Of a stretch of DNA of 64,000 nucleotides, positions 26,576-34,943 are shown one piece after another. This DNA is from Ruminococcaceae bacterium UBA7080. Lineage in GTDB: Bacteria > Bacillota > Clostridia > Oscillospirales > Acutalibacteraceae. How positions within the stretch are numbered: position 1 is the first letter of the stretch; every line of letters starts with the position of its first letter. The stretch lies in NCBI GenBank assembly GCA_002493595.1, contig DKZG01000006.1:62001-126000 (forward strand), given 5' to 3'. The position numbers were made by a program, and so were the translations under genes. The notes beneath the pieces were generated by a model. That model was not told where the DNA came from, ran no database searches, and saw only the letters and a program-made list of their open reading frames with translations.

Positions 26576-26606
26576 AAAGGCTGCGGTTCAAAACCACAGC
26601 CTTCTT
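26576..26606 (-). terminator. Terminator after the secreted-protein/peptide transcript
   Basis: An 11-12 bp stem with one G-U pair when read on the minus strand and a 4-nt loop, followed leftward by a T-rich run. It lies just behind the 49-residue peptide gene stop at 26614, so it ends the transcript of the giant protein and the peptide. Confidence 0.8.
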
Positions 26607-26613
26607 TGATTAT

Positions 26614-26763
26614 TTAGTTAAAATAGCGTTCACCGTTGTCAGTTTCATCGCCATAACCGTAATCAGGACCATCTCCCAAGTCAACACTTGTTGTGATTAC
26701 ATCACTCGGAGGGAGTTCATAATTACGTATTTCCAATTTAGGTTCTTCATAAAACTTTTTCAT
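26614..26763 (-). CDS. 49-residue peptide gene behind the giant secreted protein
   Basis: A small gene not flagged by usual length cut-offs. It has a strong AGAAGGAGGAAG site 5-8 nt before an ATG at 26763, begins 20 nt after the stop of the 1583-residue protein, and ends just before a terminator, so it is transcribed with it. The peptide starts MKKFYEEPKLEIRNYELP, continues with a DVITTS motif at residues 21-26, and then a Gly/Asp/Tyr-rich acidic tail (about 27-49) without cysteine. Peptides of the form MKKYExPxLE...DVITTS are, to my knowledge, frequent in gut Clostridia and unassigned. There is no signal peptide. It could be a modified-peptide precursor or a partner of the large protein; neither is shown. 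Confidence 0.75.
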   Translation of the reverse strand: MKKFYEEPKLEIRNYELPPSDVITTSVDLGDGPDYGYGDETDNGERYFN

Positions 26764-26783
26764 AATTACTTCCTCCTTCTCAA

Positions 26784-29700
26784 TTAAGCATTAGCACTGA
26801 TATCGTTTGTATTACCTAATACAGGTCTTGAATACAGTGTTGAGATATTTCCTTTTGAATCCTTGATGATAATATAACCAACATACTTGAATGCGCCGAT
26901 TGTCGGAGCTGTAACATTAACTACAAACTGATCACCGCAAGTATATTCATAGGACTTCATACGAGCTATTCCGTCTAAACCAACATTTTCAACTGTCATA
27001 TCGGCAGCCTGATTTGAAGTGAAGAGGAAACCTGCCTCAGCTACTGTATAACCCTCCGGAACAGCAAATGAACCAATCATTGAGAACTTCGTAAACTTGT
27101 TATTTTCATCATAAACAGGAACGACATTCTCTAGGACTGAAACTGACGGCGGAGTGGGAATAACTGTTTGACCTGTAGCACTAAGTGTAGGCTTAATCTG
27201 ATTACCCTGACCATCAAGAATAATAAACATTTCGCCATCGCTTACATACTGGTTATAAAGATCTCTCGTTAAGGAAATAATATCCAAATTCTGACAAGCA
27301 TAGAATGAATACTCAGGACCATACGAAAGTACTGCATATATATCACTCTCATCTGTCTGTTCATAGACATAAACCCAGCAGAATACATCATCAGCTGTAA
27401 GAGTAACTTTCTGATTATACTCATATGTGTCTGAGGAGATAGCCGCACCGGACCAGAATGAATCAGCCGAATCGTAGTGTGAAATAGTGAAAGTATCCTT
27501 AGTCTTTACTTCATAATTTGCTACAATGGTCATATTTGATGTTACATTAACTGTATCGCCTGCTTTATAGCCATCCTGATAACCTGCAAATCTGTAGAAA
27601 GCATAATCAGGTGCTTTAGGAATTTCAACACTGCCTGTTGTTGTATACTTAACATCAAATATTTTGCCGGTATTTGTTGTGAATTTAACTATATATCCTG
27701 CATCGGCATTATCTGCTGCAACAGCGTCAAGATAAGTATCGCCCTTAACAATAATATTGATTGTTTTTGCAGTACACATATACTTAACCTGTGTGCGTAT
27801 ATTGTCTCTTGAAGGAGCTACATAGCTGTATGACCAATCAGACGTCTTGGCATCTGCACCTGCTTCAGCCTCTGAAGCATTCATTGTTACATTGCCCATG
27901 CTGTCCACAACAATTGAAGTACCATATTCTGCGGTACCGATTTCAACTTCGTTGAGATAAATCTTGTAAACAGACTTTGTAAGATTGTTAAGAACAGCTT
28001 CAATTGCTTTATCGAGCTCAGCCTGTGTGCCTACAGTAAGAGCCACAACGCTCTTGCCGGCAACGCGCATGGTCTGCGTATACTCGAAATCAAGACCTGA
28101 CATATCATAAACATCAACATCTTTACCGAATTTAGCCTGTTCAATAGCATCTGCTACTGAATTATCCTTAATTTCAGCAGGAGTAAGACCATCCTTAAGT
28201 GCAATCAGTTTTGCTGTTTCAGCATTGATTGAAGCCTGAGCATCACCCATAAGTGCCGCCCTGTCAGCTTCCGGCATATCGAAATATGTCATTGCTGCAA
28301 TCTCTTCATTAAGCGCATTTAAAGTTGAAACAGAGAATGTCTTGTCAGTAAGTGCACCGAGAAGTGAAGCAACTGCATTATTGTAAGCTGTGAAATCAGC
28401 CTTGTTTAATTTACTGTCATAATTAGCAGTATAAACGATTGGATTATAATGCTTAGGCGTAATTGCCGCGCTAAGATCAACAGCCGGTGACCATGTACCG
28501 TTCCATGTATATTCTAATGAACCATCTTCTGAAACATACTTGCCCGGCTTGATAGCGTTAAGCTGATCCAGATAGCTGTTAAGAGATGAACCGTAAGCAA
28601 CATCAATCGTTGATACTGTATCTGTTCCGTCAGCAGCTTTGTAGCTGAACTGAACAGGAACTGTTCTCTCAACAAGACCCTTATATGCAGCCCAAAGATT
28701 TGTATACTTTGTTTTGCACTGATTAAGGAGCTGTGTGGTTGTTAATGATGGTTTCTGATAATCAATGTTTTCCTGAGCTTCAGCAAGTCTTACAGCAAAC
28801 TTGTCATAAGACTCTTCTGTATACTTATAATGATCCTTGGTTACACCGTTACAAAGATTAATAAGGTCAATCAGATAAGAAATATCAACAACAGTTACTG
28901 CTGAATTAAGCTTTTCGGAATTCTCCTGTGAAGTATACCATGTATAACCGAAAGTAGAAGTAAAGTTTTGTACATTTCTTAAAAGTACACCGCCGAAGTA
29001 GGTATCAAGTCTTACAGTATAGGATGTAGGAACCGTACCCGCTGTCAATGTCTTCTTTTCGGTTGAAGGAAGAGTAATCATCATATCGGCATCAACATAA
29101 GTATATGCAATATCATCATTTTTATTGGTTCTTGCAAATACACCACCGGTTGAAGGCCAGTTAGACGTACCGTCTGTTGTACCGAGAGAAGATGTTAAAT
29201 CAACAGTCTTTGCAGTTGCCTCATCTTTAATCTGAGTGCCATCCTGAAGTATAGCATAGTACGGGTTATTGTTATTGGCAGTTCTGCCGCCGTACCTGAG
29301 ATTATCAAGCGAAATTGTACCATTTGATGCTGTATATGAAAGACAGCCTGCATATGTTGTCTTCTGCTCATCAGTAAGTGCTTTTAAACTTGAACTACCG
29401 CTTGCATAGCCATTAATCCATGATGTACCGTCAATCGGAGCAGCTGTAGCATTAATTGAAATACTATCCAGCATATTGTTGTCAAGTGCCAAGCTACCTG
29501 AACCTGAAGAGGTACCTACACCAAAGCTGATTTGAGCATTACCGTATTTCGCTCTGGTTTCCTCATGCTTGGTTTTAAATACAACAGCACTGCTTGTGTA
29601 AGAGAAACCGAGATTCATAGCATGAATATCATACTTGCTAAGCTCGGCAATTGCATTCGTGCCGTTATTTTTGAAAACAGTACCATCAGGAATTGCTGTG

Positions 29701-31535
29701 ATTGAATAAAGACGTCCGTTATAAGCATCATACAATGCCTGAACAACAGAAGTATATTCCGCAACCTGTGTATCCAAATCGGTAAAATCTGTTGCCTCTG
29801 CTTTGATGATATAAGCATCTGCATTTTTGATAGCAGGCTGGATTAAGGTTGTGTAGTTTGAATAATCAGAAGCATCCAGGCTCTCCACAAGTGCCAGAGC
29901 ACTGTTAATTGAATATTTATTGCCGCCTGAGATTTCCACTACTATATCCATACTGAGGCGAAGTCCCCTTACAGCTGCTTCAACTGCTGCTAACTGTTCA
30001 GCGACAAGAGCTTTGGCTTCAGCTGAATCATCAGGTGCCAATGCAGGAACATTATACTGATTTGCAGAGCCCCATACTGCTACCTTAGCGGCTGTTATTA
30101 CATCCTCAGCTGCTTTATATGAGTCTGCTGTAAATATATTTTTGTAAGCTTCAAACTTGTCAATTACTGCTGTCAGCGCAGAAGTGTCAACCTTTGGAAC
30201 TTTGGGACGAAGTTGACCATAAGCAGTTGTAAGATCCGAAGCAAGTTTCGCACAGTTCGTTGCTGTATAACCTGATGTCATAACTGCTTTCATTGTATTT
30301 TGAGCAGCAATATATGCATTTTCAAAAGCCGTCCATGACTCTTCTGTATAATTTATATTACCGGCAGCAAAAGTATTTCTCACACCGACAGGCATTGCAT
30401 TTCTGAGGAGCTGATAATCATCCGAATCCTTCACAGAAGCTGCATTCAAGCCTGCAACAGCATCATCAATTGCCTTAACGAGTTCATTAACACCATTACC
30501 GGACTTAAAGAAGCTGTTAGGGTCCAGTGAAGTAGCAGCATCAAAAGCAGCAATGACATCAGCATAACCGCCTTCTCTGTAATCACTATAGTTCACAACA
30601 AGCTTTGTGCTGTTTTTGAAAAGAGCATCAACTAATTTTTTATAGTTGACAATATGAATTTTGGTATTAAGTGTCATATCAGCTGTTGCACTGTTATGAT
30701 CCTGCGCAAAGGTCCAGTTTGTTGAATCAATTGTAGTTAATGTATTTGTAGGTGTGCCGTTATAATACATAACGTTTCTATATGAACGCTTTGTGCTTTT
30801 ATTATCACAGGTCATGCTTCCGGTCCATGTATTTGCAGAATAACCAATTGTATAATCACTGGCATTCGACCATACAAAACCATCTGTATAACCGTTCCAA
30901 TAATCCTTAAGTTCAAGATTGCCGGTTGTGGTATACATTGCACGAGGCTGTGTCTTAAATCTGCCGTTTGTGTTAGCATATCCTGAAATTATCGGCATTG
31001 ACGGAACAGTTCCGTCATAAAGTAATACAGTCTCGGGATAATAAATATAACCGAAACAGCCGTATTTCATAGTACCGCTTAACTTACCTGCCTCAACACC
31101 TGTTGAATAATCAGTGTCTGTTGAACCATTGGCATAAAGAAGGTTGGAATAAACATCCTCAGGAATAACGGACTGGCCGATTTTAGCTGTACCGGTACCC
31201 TTGTAAGCAACAAAATCCGCAAGTGAATCTGCTGCATCTGCAAGAGCCTTTGCTTTACCGGCAATAACATTCTTGTCACCACCGTAAATATAAGCATCCA
31301 AAGCCTTCTGTGCATCAACATAAGCATTATACGCTGCAGATATATTCTTATAGATGGTACCATCCATTTTCTGCTCGTATTTTTCCATTGCGTCCAATAC
31401 TTCCTGAACAGCCGGGTCAACAGCATCAACATCTGCATCGATGGTAGCCGCAAAAGCCATCAGCGGAACGGATGTAACAACCATAAGCGCTGCAAGAAGA
31501 ATGGACAAAATTCTTTTAGAGAGTTTCGTTTTCAT
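26784..31535 (-). CDS. Giant secreted surface-type protein (1583 residues)
   Basis: Begins with a clear signal peptide (hydrophobic run about 9-25, cleavage likely after AFA near residue 29). The mature protein is a chain of helical and beta modules: helical FIVAR-like segments marked by YTEESW (near 395) and YTEESYDKF (near 905); a large central Gly/Ser/Thr/Asn-rich beta region; a Listeria-Bacteroides-type repeat near 1280-1345 (FAGYQDGYKAGD); and a C-terminal Ig-like domain. I see no LPXTG sorting signal, SLH, dockerin or C-terminal membrane anchor, so how it stays at the surface is unclear. The ATG has TAGGAGGAAA. It is likely an adhesin or glycan-associated protein, by analogy only. Confidence 0.85.
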   Translation of the reverse strand: MKTKLSKRILSILLAALMVVTSVPLMAFAATIDADVDAVDPAVQEVLDAMEKYEQKMDGTIYKNISAAYNAYVDAQKALDAYIYGGDKNVIAGKAKALADAADSLADFVAYKGTGTAKIGQSVIPEDVYSNLLYANGSTDTDYSTGVEAGKLSGTMKYGCFGYIYYPETVLLYDGTVPSMPIISGYANTNGRFKTQPRAMYTTTGNLELKDYWNGYTDGFVWSNASDYTIGYSANTWTGSMTCDNKSTKRSYRNVMYYNGTPTNTLTTIDSTNWTFAQDHNSATADMTLNTKIHIVNYKKLVDALFKNSTKLVVNYSDYREGGYADVIAAFDAATSLDPNSFFKSGNGVNELVKAIDDAVAGLNAASVKDSDDYQLLRNAMPVGVRNTFAAGNINYTEESWTAFENAYIAAQNTMKAVMTSGYTATNCAKLASDLTTAYGQLRPKVPKVDTSALTAVIDKFEAYKNIFTADSYKAAEDVITAAKVAVWGSANQYNVPALAPDDSAEAKALVAEQLAAVEAAVRGLRLSMDIVVEISGGNKYSINSALALVESLDASDYSNYTTLIQPAIKNADAYIIKAEATDFTDLDTQVAEYTSVVQALYDAYNGRLYSITAIPDGTVFKNNGTNAIAELSKYDIHAMNLGFSYTSSAVVFKTKHEETRAKYGNAQISFGVGTSSGSGSLALDNNMLDSISINATAAPIDGTSWINGYASGSSSLKALTDEQKTTYAGCLSYTASNGTISLDNLRYGGRTANNNNPYYAILQDGTQIKDEATAKTVDLTSSLGTTDGTSNWPSTGGVFARTNKNDDIAYTYVDADMMITLPSTEKKTLTAGTVPTSYTVRLDTYFGGVLLRNVQNFTSTFGYTWYTSQENSEKLNSAVTVVDISYLIDLINLCNGVTKDHYKYTEESYDKFAVRLAEAQENIDYQKPSLTTTQLLNQCKTKYTNLWAAYKGLVERTVPVQFSYKAADGTDTVSTIDVAYGSSLNSYLDQLNAIKPGKYVSEDGSLEYTWNGTWSPAVDLSAAITPKHYNPIVYTANYDSKLNKADFTAYNNAVASLLGALTDKTFSVSTLNALNEEIAAMTYFDMPEADRAALMGDAQASINAETAKLIALKDGLTPAEIKDNSVADAIEQAKFGKDVDVYDMSGLDFEYTQTMRVAGKSVVALTVGTQAELDKAIEAVLNNLTKSVYKIYLNEVEIGTAEYGTSIVVDSMGNVTMNASEAEAGADAKTSDWSYSYVAPSRDNIRTQVKYMCTAKTINIIVKGDTYLDAVAADNADAGYIVKFTTNTGKIFDVKYTTTGSVEIPKAPDYAFYRFAGYQDGYKAGDTVNVTSNMTIVANYEVKTKDTFTISHYDSADSFWSGAAISSDTYEYNQKVTLTADDVFCWVYVYEQTDESDIYAVLSYGPEYSFYACQNLDIISLTRDLYNQYVSDGEMFIILDGQGNQIKPTLSATGQTVIPTPPSVSVLENVVPVYDENNKFTKFSMIGSFAVPEGYTVAEAGFLFTSNQAADMTVENVGLDGIARMKSYEYTCGDQFVVNVTAPTIGAFKYVGYIIIKDSKGNISTLYSRPVLGNTNDISANA

Positions 31536-31553
31536 ACTTAAATTTCCTCCTAA

Positions 31554-31664
31554 TCAATTTACCCAAGACAAAAGCGAAGCCTTGTAAACATCTACAGCTC
31601 TGACCTGCTGAGGTTGCTTAAGGTGTTCGTTTAAGCCAAGAGCATTTTCGGTAAAATCGGGCAT
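31554..31664 (-). CDS. Possible 36-residue leader ORF
   Basis: Lies in the 5' leader between the promoter and the giant protein gene: ATG at 31664, stop 18 nt before the start of the large gene. The product would begin MPDFTENALGLNEHLKQ. The Shine-Dalgarno match (AAGGAA, 13 nt away) is weak. It could be a regulatory leader peptide or mere leader RNA; nothing proves translation. Confidence 0.3.
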   Translation of the reverse strand: MPDFTENALGLNEHLKQPQQVRAVDVYKASLLSWVN

Positions 31665-31698
31665 AATACACCCAATATTCCTTTTTATATACAAGAGC

Positions 31699-31727
31699 AT
31701 AATATCACAATAAAAATGCCTTGTCAA
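31699..31727 (-). promoter_or_regulatory. Sigma-A promoter of the giant secreted protein gene
   Basis: On the minus strand a perfect TTGACA (31727-31722), 17-nt spacer and TATTAT (31704-31699). The leader is about 155 nt. The -35 element forms one arm of a dyad (see 31721-31739). Confidence 0.8.
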
Positions 31728-31739
31728 CCGATTTGACAA
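31721..31739. promoter_or_regulatory. Operator-like dyad over the -35 box
   Basis: Perfect 7-bp inverted repeat TTGTCAA, 5-nt spacer, TTGACAA. One arm contains the -35 hexamer, so a repressor bound here would block the promoter. The regulator is unknown. Confidence 0.5.
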
Positions 31740-31981
31740 AATATTAACTAATAAATCGTTTACAAAATATTTACAAAAGAGATATTGGACATTCTCGTGT
31801 TAATTAATCGATTTTTTATACAAATACGCAGACTTGTATAAAGATTTCGTATACCTATTTTATATAAGCACAGTTATCTAAAATTCGATTACAAGCGTAT
31901 CGTTGCAATTCTCATTGGAAACACTTACGATTTCATTTTTTGTAATAATATACAAAATACATGCATATACAGTGTATTATT
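31740..31981. promoter_or_regulatory. Long AT-rich intergenic region with dyads upstream of argG
   Basis: No gene. It contains an 8-bp inverted repeat TTATACAA / TTGTATAA (31816-31841, 10-nt spacer) and a 7-bp one TTTTGTA / TACAAAA (31938-31957, 6-nt spacer), plus several TATACA half sites. These may be binding sites for the regulator of argG, but the base composition lowers their weight. Confidence 0.35.
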
Positions 31982-31995
31982 TGAATATTTATACA
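31982..31995 (+). promoter_or_regulatory. ARG-box-like site (ArgR) before argG
   Basis: TGAATATTTATACA matches the ArgR half-palindrome pattern TGAATWWWWATTCA with one mismatch and lies 16 nt upstream of the argG -35 box. ArgR/AhrC repression of arginine biosynthesis in Firmicutes supports the guess. Confidence 0.5.
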
Positions 31996-32011
31996 AACTT
32001 TATAAAAACTC

Positions 32012-32040
32012 TTGAAAAAAGTTCCTGGTGTTATTATAAT
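32012..32040 (+). promoter_or_regulatory. Sigma-A promoter of argG
   Basis: TTGAAA (32012-32017), 17-nt spacer, perfect TATAAT (32035-32040), about 40 nt before the argG start. Confidence 0.8.
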
Positions 32041-32086
32041 GGTTTCAGTAAGTAAATATTATATCTATCTTAAGGAGATACGTAAC

Positions 32087-33319
32087 ATGGCTAAAGATAT
32101 CAAAAAGGTTGTTCTGGCGTATTCAGGAGGACTTGACACTTCAATTATTATTCCTTGGCTCAAGGAGAATTACAACAACTGTGAAGTTATTGCAGTATCC
32201 GGCGACGTAGGCCAGGGCACAGAGCTTGACGGTCTTGAGGAAAAAGCGATTGCGACAGGTGCATCAAAGCTTTATGTCCTGGATTTAAAAGATGAATATG
32301 TTGAGGACTATATAATGCCCTGTCTTAAAGCAGGTGCTGATTATGAAACCTATCTGCTCGGAACTTCTCATGCTCGCCCATGCATCGCAAAAGGTCTTGC
32401 CGAAATTGCGATTAAAGAAGGTGCTGATGCAATTTGCCACGGCTGCACGGGAAAAGGTAATGATCAGGTGAGATTTGAGCTTACACTTAAGGCATTCGCA
32501 CCTCAGATGGAAATCATTGCACCATGGAGAACATGGGATATCAAATCACGTGAAGAAGAAATTGATTATGCCGAAGCACACAATATTCCTCTTAAAATAA
32601 ACCGCGAGACAAATTATTCAAAAGATAAAAACGTATGGCACCTTTCACACGAAGGTCTTGACCTTGAAGATCCTGCAAATGAACCTATGTATTCAAAGGA
32701 AGGTTTTCTTGAATTAGGTGTTGCACCTGAGCAGGCACCGGATGAACCGACATACATTACAATTCATTTTGAAAAGGGTGTTCCGACCGCAATTGACGGT
32801 GAGGATATGAAGGCTCTTGCCATCGTTGAGAAGCTGAACAAAATCGGCGGCGCAAACGGCATTGGTTTGCTTGATATCGTGGAAAACCGTCTTGTCGGCA
32901 TGAAGAGCCGCGGTGTTTATGAAACACCGGGCGGAGCAATCCTTTACAAAGCACATGAGCTTCTTGAGATGATTACACTCGACCGCGAAACATCGCATTA
33001 TAAAAAGCTGGTCAGCCAGAAATTCGGTGAACTTGTATATAATGGATTATGGTTCACTCCGCTTCGCGAAGCACTTTCTGCTTTTGTTGATAAAACACAG
33101 GAAACCGTTACCGGTGATGTAAAGCTCAAGCTTTACAAAGGTAATATTATCAATGCCGGAATCACTTCTCCCTACACGCTTTATGATGAAAATATTGCAT
33201 CTTTCGGCGAAGACGGAGGTGCCTATAATCAGGCTGATTCTGCAGGCTTTATAAATCTTTTCGGCTTATCCATTAAGGTTAAGGCACTCCTTGATGCCCA
33301 GAGAGACAGCAAAAATTGA
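32087..33319 (+). CDS. argG: Argininosuccinate synthase
   Basis: Joins citrulline and aspartate with ATP, the penultimate step of arginine synthesis. The start chosen is ATG at 32087 (MAKDIKKVVLAYSGG) behind TAAGGAG; the 25 codons upstream overlap the promoter and are not translated. The 410 residues contain the PP-loop AYSGGLDTS, GDVGQG, TYLLGTSHARP, GCTGKGNDQVRFE and SREEEIDYA motifs. argH follows after a 95-nt gap that carries a hairpin. Confidence 0.97.
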   Translation: MAKDIKKVVLAYSGGLDTSIIIPWLKENYNNCEVIAVSGDVGQGTELDGLEEKAIATGASKLYVLDLKDEYVEDYIMPCLKAGADYETYLLGTSHARPCIAKGLAEIAIKEGADAICHGCTGKGNDQVRFELTLKAFAPQMEIIAPWRTWDIKSREEEIDYAEAHNIPLKINRETNYSKDKNVWHLSHEGLDLEDPANEPMYSKEGFLELGVAPEQAPDEPTYITIHFEKGVPTAIDGEDMKALAIVEKLNKIGGANGIGLLDIVENRLVGMKSRGVYETPGGAILYKAHELLEMITLDRETSHYKKLVSQKFGELVYNGLWFTPLREALSAFVDKTQETVTGDVKLKLYKGNIINAGITSPYTLYDENIASFGEDGGAYNQADSAGFINLFGLSIKVKALLDAQRDSKN

Positions 33320-33349
33320 TATACTTGTAATAAAAATTGAATTCATCTA

Positions 33350-33382
33350 TGTATTCGGGCGGATATTTAATCCGCCCCTACA
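33350..33382. repeat. GC-rich hairpin between argG and argH, REP-like
   Basis: A perfect 8-bp GC-rich stem (33357-33364 with 33370-33377) with a 5-nt loop in an otherwise AT-rich spacer, without a T-run, so not a normal terminator. The context resembles short palindromic repeats scattered through intergenic regions of Clostridia genomes. Only one copy was noticed in this window. Confidence 0.4.
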
Positions 33383-33414
33383 TATATCATTCACCAAACA
33401 CGAAAGGTAAGCTT

Positions 33415-34788
33415 ATGGCACAATTATGGAAAGGCAGGTTTAAAAAGGAGCTTGCTAAAGAAACAAATGATTTTAACTCCTCAATAAAATTCGATTGCCG
33501 GATGTATGAGGAAGATATCAAAGGCAGCATTGCTCACGCGACAATGCTTGGTGCTGCAGGAATTATAGAAAAAAACGAAAGTGAAAAAATCGTTCAGGGA
33601 CTTAGTGAAATATATAATGATATAAAAAGCGGCAGACTTGCTGTTGATATGGAAGCAGAAGATATTCACACTTTTATTGAAGGTGAACTTACGCAGCGCC
33701 TGGGTCAAACGGGAAAAAGGCTTCACACGGCAAGATCAAGAAACGATCAGGTTGCTCTTGACATAAGAATGGTGCTGAAAAAAGAAACTGACGAAATAAG
33801 CAATAAGCTTAAAGAATTAATCAGCGTACTTTGTCGAAAGGCGGAGGAAAACAAGGATACAATTATGCCGGGGTATACACATCTTCAAAGGGCTCAGCCG
33901 ATTACCTTTGCACATCATCTGATGGCATACTGCTCAATGCTATGCCGAGATTTAGACAGGCTGAATGATGTTAAACGACGTATGAACATACTCCCGCTCG
34001 GCAGCGGCGCACTGGCCGGCACAACATATCCTCTTGACAGAAACATGGTAGCTGACCTGCTTGGCTTTGATGATATTTCATCAAACAGTCTTGACGGCGT
34101 ATCAGACAGAGACTTCTGTATTGAATTGGCGGCTGCTCTTTCGATTGTAATGGTACATCTTTCCCGCTTCAGTGAAGAGATTATTATGTGGTGCAGCTGG
34201 GAATTTAAGTTTATTGAACTGGATGACGCTTTTTCAACCGGATCCAGTATTATGCCGCAAAAGAAAAATCCTGATATTGCTGAACTCGTTCGAGGTAAAA
34301 GCGGCAGAGTTTTCGGCGACTTGACAGCACTTTTGACCATTATGAAGGGTATAGCACTTGCATACAACAAGGATATGCAGGAGGATAAGGAAGCTATTTT
34401 TGATGCCGTCGACACTGTAAAGATGTGTCTGAATGCTTTTACGCCTATGATTGACACAATGACTGTACTGAAAGATAACATGAGAAATGCCGCCGCAAAA
34501 GGCTTCATCAATGCAACAGACTGTGCCGATTATCTTGTCGGAAAGGGTATGCCTTTTCGCGATGCTTATAAAGCAACAGGTGAACTTGTTGCGATATGTA
34601 TTGATAAAGGACTGACACTTGAAACGCTTCCTATCAGCGAATATCAGGCTGTTTGCAATTTTTTTGATGAGGATGTTTACACTGCAATTTGTCTTGAAAA
34701 ATGTGTCAACGACAGGCTTGTAACAGGAGGACCAAGTAAAAAGAGTGTTGAGGAACAAATACGCAAAACAAAACAAATTATCGGCTGA
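33415..34788 (+). CDS. argH: Argininosuccinate lyase
   Basis: Splits argininosuccinate to arginine and fumarate. The start chosen is ATG at 33415 (MAQLWKGRF, the usual ArgH beginning) with GAAAGG upstream; the longer frame runs through the intergenic hairpin. The 457 residues show HTARSRNDQVALD, GYTHLQRAQP, the superfamily signature GSSIMPQKKNP near residue 280 with the catalytic Ser loop, and the C-terminal domain. It is followed by a strong terminator. Confidence 0.97.
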   Translation: MAQLWKGRFKKELAKETNDFNSSIKFDCRMYEEDIKGSIAHATMLGAAGIIEKNESEKIVQGLSEIYNDIKSGRLAVDMEAEDIHTFIEGELTQRLGQTGKRLHTARSRNDQVALDIRMVLKKETDEISNKLKELISVLCRKAEENKDTIMPGYTHLQRAQPITFAHHLMAYCSMLCRDLDRLNDVKRRMNILPLGSGALAGTTYPLDRNMVADLLGFDDISSNSLDGVSDRDFCIELAAALSIVMVHLSRFSEEIIMWCSWEFKFIELDDAFSTGSSIMPQKKNPDIAELVRGKSGRVFGDLTALLTIMKGIALAYNKDMQEDKEAIFDAVDTVKMCLNAFTPMIDTMTVLKDNMRNAAAKGFINATDCADYLVGKGMPFRDAYKATGELVAICIDKGLTLETLPISEYQAVCNFFDEDVYTAICLEKCVNDRLVTGGPSKKSVEEQIRKTKQIIG

Positions 34789-34813
34789 TATTCTATTTAT
34801 AATCTGAATATTT

Positions 34814-34850
34814 AAAAAGCGACAGAAAATTTTTAATCTGTCGCTTTTTT
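34814..34850 (+). terminator. Terminator after argH
   Basis: A 13-bp stem (34814-34826 with 34837-34849) and T-run, 25 nt behind the argH stop. Confidence 0.9.
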
Positions 34851-34851
34851 A

Positions 34852-34880
34852 TTGACTGCTGTATAAAAAAAGAGTATAAT
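34852..34880 (+). promoter_or_regulatory. Sigma-A promoter of degV-ilvE
   Basis: TTGACT, 17-nt spacer and perfect TATAAT, directly behind the argH terminator. Leader of about 57 nt to the degV start. Confidence 0.8.
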
Positions 34881-34943
34881 AGACTTATATATAGCTAAGC
34901 AAAAGCAGCCCCATCCATTAACATACTGTGAGGTAACAGTCCT

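Noticed and set aside
31079..31453. 124-codon open frame within the giant protein gene
   Set aside because: Shifted frame of the signal-peptide-proximal region; Met/Leu/Arg-rich, no start site.
33915..34511. 198-codon open frame opposite argH
   Set aside because: Antisense shadow of a well-conserved gene; Ser/Ile-rich product without family features.
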